Assembly: GCA_038501625.1 (NCBI GenBank)
Contig: JAZAYU010000253.1
Location: 496,001-560,000, forward strand
Length of the DNA: 64,000 nt
From: Corbicula japonica
Lineage: Eukaryota; Mollusca; Bivalvia; Venerida; Cyrenidae
Direction: 5' to 3'
Shown here: positions 57,875-64,000 of the stretch, piece after piece
How positions within the stretch are numbered: the stretch's first letter is position 1
Layout: each line of letters opens with the position of its first letter
Translations under genes and position numbers: made by a program
The notes under the pieces: generated by a model
Seen by the model: the letters and a program-made list of their open reading frames with translations, nothing else
The model's database searches: none
Told to the model about the DNA's origin: nothing

Positions 57875-60240
57875 TGGCATGACAATCAAACCCTTTGCAG
57901 ACTGGTGCATTGTAACTTTGCGATACAGAGGCTTTATTAGGCTGCTTATTTTTAAAAATCTTAATTTTGATATGATATGTCTTTAAAATAAATGTTAAAT
58001 AAAGAAAAAATGGTATGAAACAAATACTCGTATTCGAAATAATTGATTTCAATAATAAATAGATTTGGTTTAAACAGTTTATTCAAGTAAATACATAAAT
58101 AGATTTAATACTTATACCTGGACGAACAATAAAAAATCCCATAGAAAACACAGAGAAAACTACACCAAGACACAAAAATAGTATACGAGTCGACCAAAGC
58201 ATCGATTAAATGGTTTTAAACTTGTTTCGAGTCCAAGCAATTCTGTTGTAAAAAGGCTACTTTGACAAGTCTCGCAATATATTTTGCACAGGCCGATTTT
58301 AAGAAATTAAAAATTATATTCTATTTAAAACAGGAAAGTCTATTTTATTGTTCCCTTCGTTGCTTCTCGAAGGTTCTACGAAGCAGTCATACTAACATGA
58401 TCGGTTGAGACAGATGGACATTTGGACTGTTTACATGTTTAGATCCGTATTGTGCTTCACCTGCGCCGGACAACATGGGCAGTTATATGCATTTCGAATT
58501 ATTCTAAATCAAACTGAGCCTGCATATGGCATTAAATGTGTGTTCTGTGAAAAAAATCAAGTAGCATCTAGTTAAATGTAGAACCAATTTATCGGTAAAT
58601 ACGTCGGCTAAGACTTAGTGTTTAGAACTACTACAAGTACAACATAATGGAAAAGAATAGTAATAAGAACAGATACTTATTTTTTATTTCTGTAACTACT
58701 TTAAAAGCAATGCATACCGCTACAATTACTACTTCTACAACAACCATAATACTGCTTTAAATACCATCGCTTCTCCTGATACTATTAATACTAACACACG
58801 AAGTGCAATTAGGTACAAAAAACGAACTGGGTCCCTAGAATAATTAACGACATGTTTATGAACCTTAATAATGAGACTGGTTGTCTCTAGTTAAACATTT
58901 CATTTTATTGTCTGTTTCATTAAATAAAACGACAGGCAAGCACATCATTAGAGAGCTGAGAGCCGAAAAACATTCGTACTTCGGTTGAATAACGAATTAC
59001 AATGTCTACTGACTATCCGTTTTACTCTAGATTCGAAATTATCGTGAAAATGTGACACTTTTTGAATATTAATGTCCGTTTGTTTTCTAAGAAACGGCTC
59101 CAGTACTTTCCAACGGTACAAGATACAGAGAAAGTTACATATAGCATGCATATCATCCATCAATAGCCACAGAAGATATAGCCAAAGCTGAGAGAAAAAA
59201 GTTAAGCATGCGATTATTATATGATGAATGAAAAAAGAAACCTGCAATACTTTCAAAAAATGAGAACTCGACCGTTGTCCGCCTCACAACGGTCAGTGGC
59301 ATAACTAGTGCAAGTGTTATATAACCGGTAATGAGGTTTTCGCAGCATTCCTTATGAATAACAAACATTGTGCTATACTATTTGTTTATGATAAGAGGAA
59401 TCGAAATATTCACTAATTAAATCGTGTTTTAAACTGCAAAAGAAAGAAACGAAAAGATAAGACTTGTGTACTGTTTTTTTTTCATTTTGTGCAAGAATGA
59501 AGCTGCCAGTAGAATATCGAAAATAATTAAATTTCTTTCAATACAGGAAAAATGCTTTCGTGCACTGCAGATAAATGCAATGCACACCAATTCTTAACCA
59601 AAAGGTTGATTAGTGCGAAACGTATGCGATTACTTCAATTTAATGTTGTTATTACTACTTGTTCCTTTGATCACAGAAGCTATGTAATGTTTCTTTCTTG
59701 GATTAAAACCAGGGTTATGGTATGTAATTCAATTGTAGTATAAACGTAAATTATTCGGTGTTTTGTTGAGTTAGCTTTCAGTATATAAAAAACAAAAGTC
59801 AGACGACATACTGCAGAAACTACCTCACTGGACAATTCGTCCCCGAAAAACCAATAACTCTAGATAACAAAGCGATCGATTATTATCCCGATATACCTTT
59901 AACTGCCTTAGGGCAAAAATCGATAAAATAATAGTGCGCGCAATCTTATGGTTTAGTATCGCATCAATAAATTAAATTTTAGTAATGCGGACTGTTTGGT
60001 TTAAGATACTGTTTTTTTTAATTATACAAAAAGAATTATAAGGGAGTATATTAAATATTTAAAAGAAAATCACTCATACTCATTCATATACTTATTTATT
60101 TTCCTCCAGTCCAATTTAACAATTAGTAATCACCAACTAACTAATTTGAAACAGTACATTTATTCAAAATAAAATATAAGCTATATATTAATAAATAAAT
60201 AAATATGTCCGACTATTTCATTTATTTTGTAGCGTGCCAA
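57875..60240. other. Non-coding DNA, no supported gene
   Basis: 58480-58530 holds a family H fragment (acatgggcagttatatgcat, aaactgagcctgc). The hydrophobic minus-strand open frame at 58948-59256 begins at TTG and has no recognisable domain. Confidence 0.4.
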
Positions 60241-60243
60241 ATT

Positions 60244-60387
60244 AATCATTATAAAACTATGTTTGAAGACCAGTCTCAAATCTCAATCAGCTGATTGGCT
60301 GATAAAGCGAACAGTCACCATTTCTGATTTTTCAGCCAGCCAGACGGTTAAGATTTAAGACTGGTCTTCAAACATTGTTTAATGATC
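60244..60387. mobile_element. Palindromic MITE family P, diverged copy
   Basis: aatcattataaaactatgtt, gaagaccagtctcaaatctc and ctgattggctga on the left; gattttaagactggtcttc-type inverse and aacattgtttaatgat on the right. The oldest-looking full-length copy. Confidence 0.65.
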
Positions 60388-60389
60388 TT

Positions 60390-62670
60390 TGGCCATTATT
60401 TTTGAAAGAGAGAAATGAATAATTGACAAATGTAAATACTATAAAATCATTAGTTTAACTAAGTTTTACTAAATATAAATTGATAAATAATAATAAATTT
60501 GATTCATATAAGTCTTCTTATCACCTTTCAACTTTATGAATCCGTATTTAAACTTTTCATATTCAACAGTACCTTCATTTAGTTACAAAATAATAATATT
60601 TTTGCGTATGTGTAGACTCAGCTTACTCACGCCTAAATACGTTGTTTACTGTTCGCTACTTAATAAAACAGTATTGTCTGTTAAGCAATTTATTTATTAA
60701 AAACCCTTGAAATAATAGAATGTAAAAGACGCGAATTCAATTAGAATGGTTCACATTTTTTTTGAAGTATAAATCAAGATGGAAATTTATTATACATGTT
60801 TTATTAAAGAAATCTTAATTGGGTATATATTGAGGTTAGCCGTTTAGCCTAAGGACTGCTAAGTAAACTTCGTTCTACGTGTCACTTCAAGTTAATTTTA
60901 TGCTTTCATTTCCAAAGGTTTAACATAAAAAATTGAAATTATTAACCCACTTCCTGACTTTAAATTTCAAGTCTGTCGTTTTTCTTTTGTTTTACCAGAT
61001 TTTATTTTTAACAGCGTATAAAAGAAATAAATTCATGCATTAACGGGGCACTTAATCCGGATGTTAACAATTAACCCGCAATTATGTGCAATAAAACTGC
61101 CAATTAACCTGCAATCCTGTGCAATAAAACACACAATAGTTTACACCAAATGGGGGATTTTGTTTTGTTTTAAAATCAATCAAAATAATACGAACTTGAA
61201 ATAGTTGTTGTAATAAAAATAATATCTTACAGTTAATACGCTCGTTATTTTCACAGATAAAGCAGAATAGTGTGACAATTAATGAAATGGTTCATTTAAA
61301 TTAAATTCAAAATATCGCTAATGCATTAGCAACATCATATGTAATACAAATAAGTTATTGGTACATGTGTGTTTAAAAAAATTAATTTTCAGATTTCTTT
61401 TAAATTGTTGTATTATCTTATTGTAATAAATGAAACATTTTAATATTTCTCAGAGAAGCCATCATCAGAGTTTATGTCAGTTACCAAATGACAGGTGTGC
61501 AACCGTGGACTTGTGTCAAGGAGGTGGATTCGAATCTTAAAATGACACGAACACCTGAGAGATATTCGCAGTTTGCAATTTAAGTTGTGATTATTCGCGC
61601 ATCCGGAAGATAAATAACAGATTACCTTAATTAATAAAGAGTTTGAATCTATTCACGTTGGCGTCTTTTGAAGCTAGCGTGCCTTAAAATGTAATATAAT
61701 TAATTATATAATTAATTGAATAAATTGAACAACAAAATCAATAATAGGAACAACAACAACACTTTTCGCAATTTTCATATCCATACGCCTTTGCTATTAC
61801 CGGCATTTAATCAAAACTGAAAATTACAAATTTATTCTACAGCAGGTAAAAATCAGTTTTATTCAATACATGCTAAAATAGCACATTGTTTCATTTAATA
61901 AACGGCTTTACCGTCTTTTCCAACTGCAATATAAAATATCTGCCTCAGGCCAATATGACGTCAAACGATTTTTATCGATACAGCACAATAATTGTATCGG
62001 CTCCATTTTGAGAAAATTCAAAAATAGCCTAACTTCAACCTCAAAACAGACTATCGCAACATATTTTTTCTAATTAAAAAAATATATCATTTGAAAGATT
62101 AATAAGTCTTCCTTTTGAATCCGTTTGCACCTAAGCTTTTATTGCAATATAATTAGTGTAATTAATTAATTTAAAACGGACAGGTCGGCGATTTTGCACG
62201 ATTTTCAATAGAATATATAGGAGGCTGAGATGGTTAACTTTAACCTAAAAACAGACTATCGCAATATACTTTAATATTTATAAAATAAACATATAATTAT
62301 CAAGCAAAGATTAAATTTTATGAAACCGTTTGCACCTAAGAATTTAGATGAATAGAAAAAAAGTTATGCTCATTAAACCAACTAGTGCCTTCTTTGTTCT
62401 ATAGAGCGAAAAATTCGCGTATCGGAAAACCCGGTGAGGTAGTTTCTTCAGTATGAGTGTCAAGTGGGTTATCGAAGAATGACGGGCAACTCTGTTTAAC
62501 TTGAACTCTCAAGTCCTTGGAAAAAGAAACAATATACATGTAAAAATAGGGATACAGATGAGATTTAATCGGTCCCGTTTCGATTGCAGCCAAAACATTA
62601 TAAAAAATCATAAAACATAAAGAAAGGAGTAATATATGACAAGAAAATGCAATATGCGAGTAATAAACAC
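60390..62670. other. AT-rich DNA, no supported gene
   Basis: 62030-62120 and 62230-62340 are a diverged pair sharing 'aacctcaaaacagactatcgcaacatat', 'aaccgtttgcacctaag' and neighbouring words (about 205 bp apart). 61490-61550 contains ggtggattcgaatctt (B-box-like) without a convincing tRNA fold. Confidence 0.4.
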
Positions 62671-62676
62671 TCCTTA

Positions 62677-63422
62677 AGCCCCGGTGACATCCCGCCGTAC
62701 TTGCAAGTGCGTGTTGTCTACGGGCAAAAACGTGGGCCGAATTCAGGGATCCGTACGTGGTGATAACCGCCTCCGTACGGATTTGGGAGCACGCAGAGAC
62801 GCCGTAGCATTTTTAGTGCACGCAAAACTTTCTCTGCGTTCGAGATTCGTGCAGGCTACGGACTCACAACCGGTACGGGTGACGTGCGTGCCCTGTACGT
62901 CCACGAGCGCATAACGCACTGCCTCTGCAAGTATTTGCGTGGTCCGTGCGTGGTCCGTACTTCCTTTAGTCCAAAAAGCGCACAGAACTCAAGCGGACCA
63001 TACAGAGCAAGTACGTGCTCCGCACTTACAACGCACGGTGTGCGCACGGACCTCTGCGGTATATAAAATATATATCGAGCATCGATAGGTCGTCCTTATA
63101 TATATCACCCAACAGCGACCGAAATGAACTCACGTTCACCGCACTTGCACGCACTTACAACGGGCGAGCGAGAAAGAACACCGTACGTGAGCAGTACTGC
63201 CTCCGTACGTTGACATGGAAATCGCTCGGAGATCTTGCGTTGTAAGCACGTTGTCAGCACGTACAACTCACTTACCACCTACGGAACGTACGATTCACGC
63301 AACCTTGAGTGTGACGTGCGTCCTCTCTGCTCTTGCCACATCCGATCAAAAAACGCCGCGAATGTAACCTCCGCAGAACACGTACGGACAAAAAAGGCGC
63401 ACGGCGGATTGTGACCGGGGCT
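62677..63422. mobile_element. CpG-rich TIR element, Harbinger-like (TTA duplication)
   Basis: Terminal inverted repeats AGCCCCGGTGACATCCCGCC (62677) and the inverse of AGCCCCGGTCACAATCCGCC (ending 63422), 19 of 22 matching. Both ends are flanked by TTA (62674-62676 and 63423-63425), the 3-bp duplication typical of PIF/Harbinger. The 746-bp interior is strikingly GC- and CpG-rich compared with its surroundings and full of variants of 'gcacgtacg', 'cgtgcgt' and 'cctccgtacg'. No transposase ORF (longest frame below 100 codons), so non-autonomous. Confidence 0.75.
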
Positions 63423-63607
63423 TTACACAGCCAATTGGAAGAGCGGCAGAGTAAATCTTTGTAATAAGATGGATGATCAGCTGAACACTTGTTTCGCACT
63501 CGGGTGCTATGTCCGAATAAGATACTATATGAATATATATTAAGAAACGACATATTTTGAGCCAACGTAAAGATTTTAAAGTAAATCCAAGTAATTGTGG
63601 TGTCCTC

Positions 63608-64000
63608 TTTTTCGGCGTTAGCTGTCTAAGCTCACTTTTGACCTAGTTTTTCGACCAATGAAATGTTGTAAATAATACTCGTATTCAATTATTATGCAGA
63701 GGGAAAATGAAATAAACTATTTCGATTGGTCGTTATTTACACCAGAGAGGCATCTAGCAGGGTGGAGAGGTATCTAGTGGGATTTTTATTATTATGCAGG
63801 CAAAAATCAAATAGATTATTTCGATTGGTTGTTAGTGGGTGTTGTATTGGAGAAAAACATATTTACGATTTAAATAACCAGTTAAGTCAATATTGATGGC
63901 TTAAATACAATTTTATATCAAATATTCTTGTGTGTCAGGTAAACACTTGCATACAATACACAGGGTAAAACGAAAGAAAAGTGTAGATATTTCTAGTTCT
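63608..64000 (+). repeat. Long dispersed repeat R, copy 3 (inverse, cut by window end)
   Basis: Reverse complement of 51131-51515, with high similarity over about 385 bp ('ttagctgtctaagctcactt', 'ccagagaggcatctagcagg', 'attgatggcttaaatacaat'). It runs off the end of the window. Confidence 0.75.

Noticed and set aside
57513..58052. 179-codon minus-strand frame
   Set aside because: Runs through the 150-bp array (50-codon period), linker and hairpin; repeated GHNISTKF-like segments are the repeat unit.
58948..59256. 102-codon hydrophobic minus-strand frame
   Set aside because: Starts at TTG, no ATG at the N-terminus, no recognisable domain, and hydrophobicity is expected from AT-rich random sequence.
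61490..61550. tRNA-like sequence around ggtggattcgaatctt
   Set aside because: Only a B-box-like word; no A box at a sensible distance and no cloverleaf found by eye.

Overview
This window looks like non-coding-rich genomic DNA from a bivalve mollusc. That is an inference. The DNA is AT-rich, coding sequence occurs only as short exons with canonical GT/AG borders, and most recognisable sequence is interspersed repeats of bivalve type: tandem cores of about 145-170 bp built around 'aaaggggcataactc' or 'aagggccataa' motifs, followed by CGGA-rich linkers and terminal hairpins. I saw no bacterial-style operons and no complete uninterrupted gene.

The one gene I can recognise is on the minus strand between about 22.0 kb and 5.0 kb. 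It is the central part of a thioester-containing protein / alpha-2-macroglobulin / CD109-like gene (TEP, innate immunity). Its exons, in transcription order, are 22001-21945, 21343-21140 (MG5-like), 19975-19826 (with the hallmark GVDKS), 18446-18258 (with an RKKR furin-type motif), 15888-15822 (EAGLTIITD motif), and then two paralogous cassette exons, 8023-7943 and 5146-5063. Splice phases are compatible throughout (0,0,0,0,1, then phase-1 symmetric cassettes). The two cassettes sit where TEPs carry the hypervariable bait region. They look like alternative, probably mutually exclusive, bait exons: the exon halves differ about three times more than the flanking intron. The N-terminal MG1-MG4 exons were not found. 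The 3' exons (CUB, thioester domain, receptor-binding domain) must lie left of position 1 if the gene is intact.

Layout. 0.7-8.3 kb: two bait cassettes embedded in 159-bp and 168-bp tandem-array elements. 9-15.1 kb: large TEP intron with array elements, a TA-flanked MITE and a 145-bp array inserted into an older dispersed repeat. 15.8-22.0 kb: TEP exons separated by old repeats. 22.3-23.4 kb: a TATA/E-box/CRE-like promoter and one coding-like first exon on the plus strand. 23.8-25.6 kb: a complete 166-bp array element. 25.6-64 kb: mainly intergenic or intronic DNA with dispersed repeats, nine copies or fragments of one palindromic MITE family, a 29-bp array inside an inverted-repeat element (35.6-37.2 kb), a minisatellite between perfect 22-bp inverted repeats (45.4-45.8 kb), and a CpG-rich Harbinger-like element (62.7-63.4 kb). 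A few weak exon-like ORFs are recorded at low confidence.

All identifications come from reading the sequence by eye. No database or splice predictor was used, and identity figures are hand counts.
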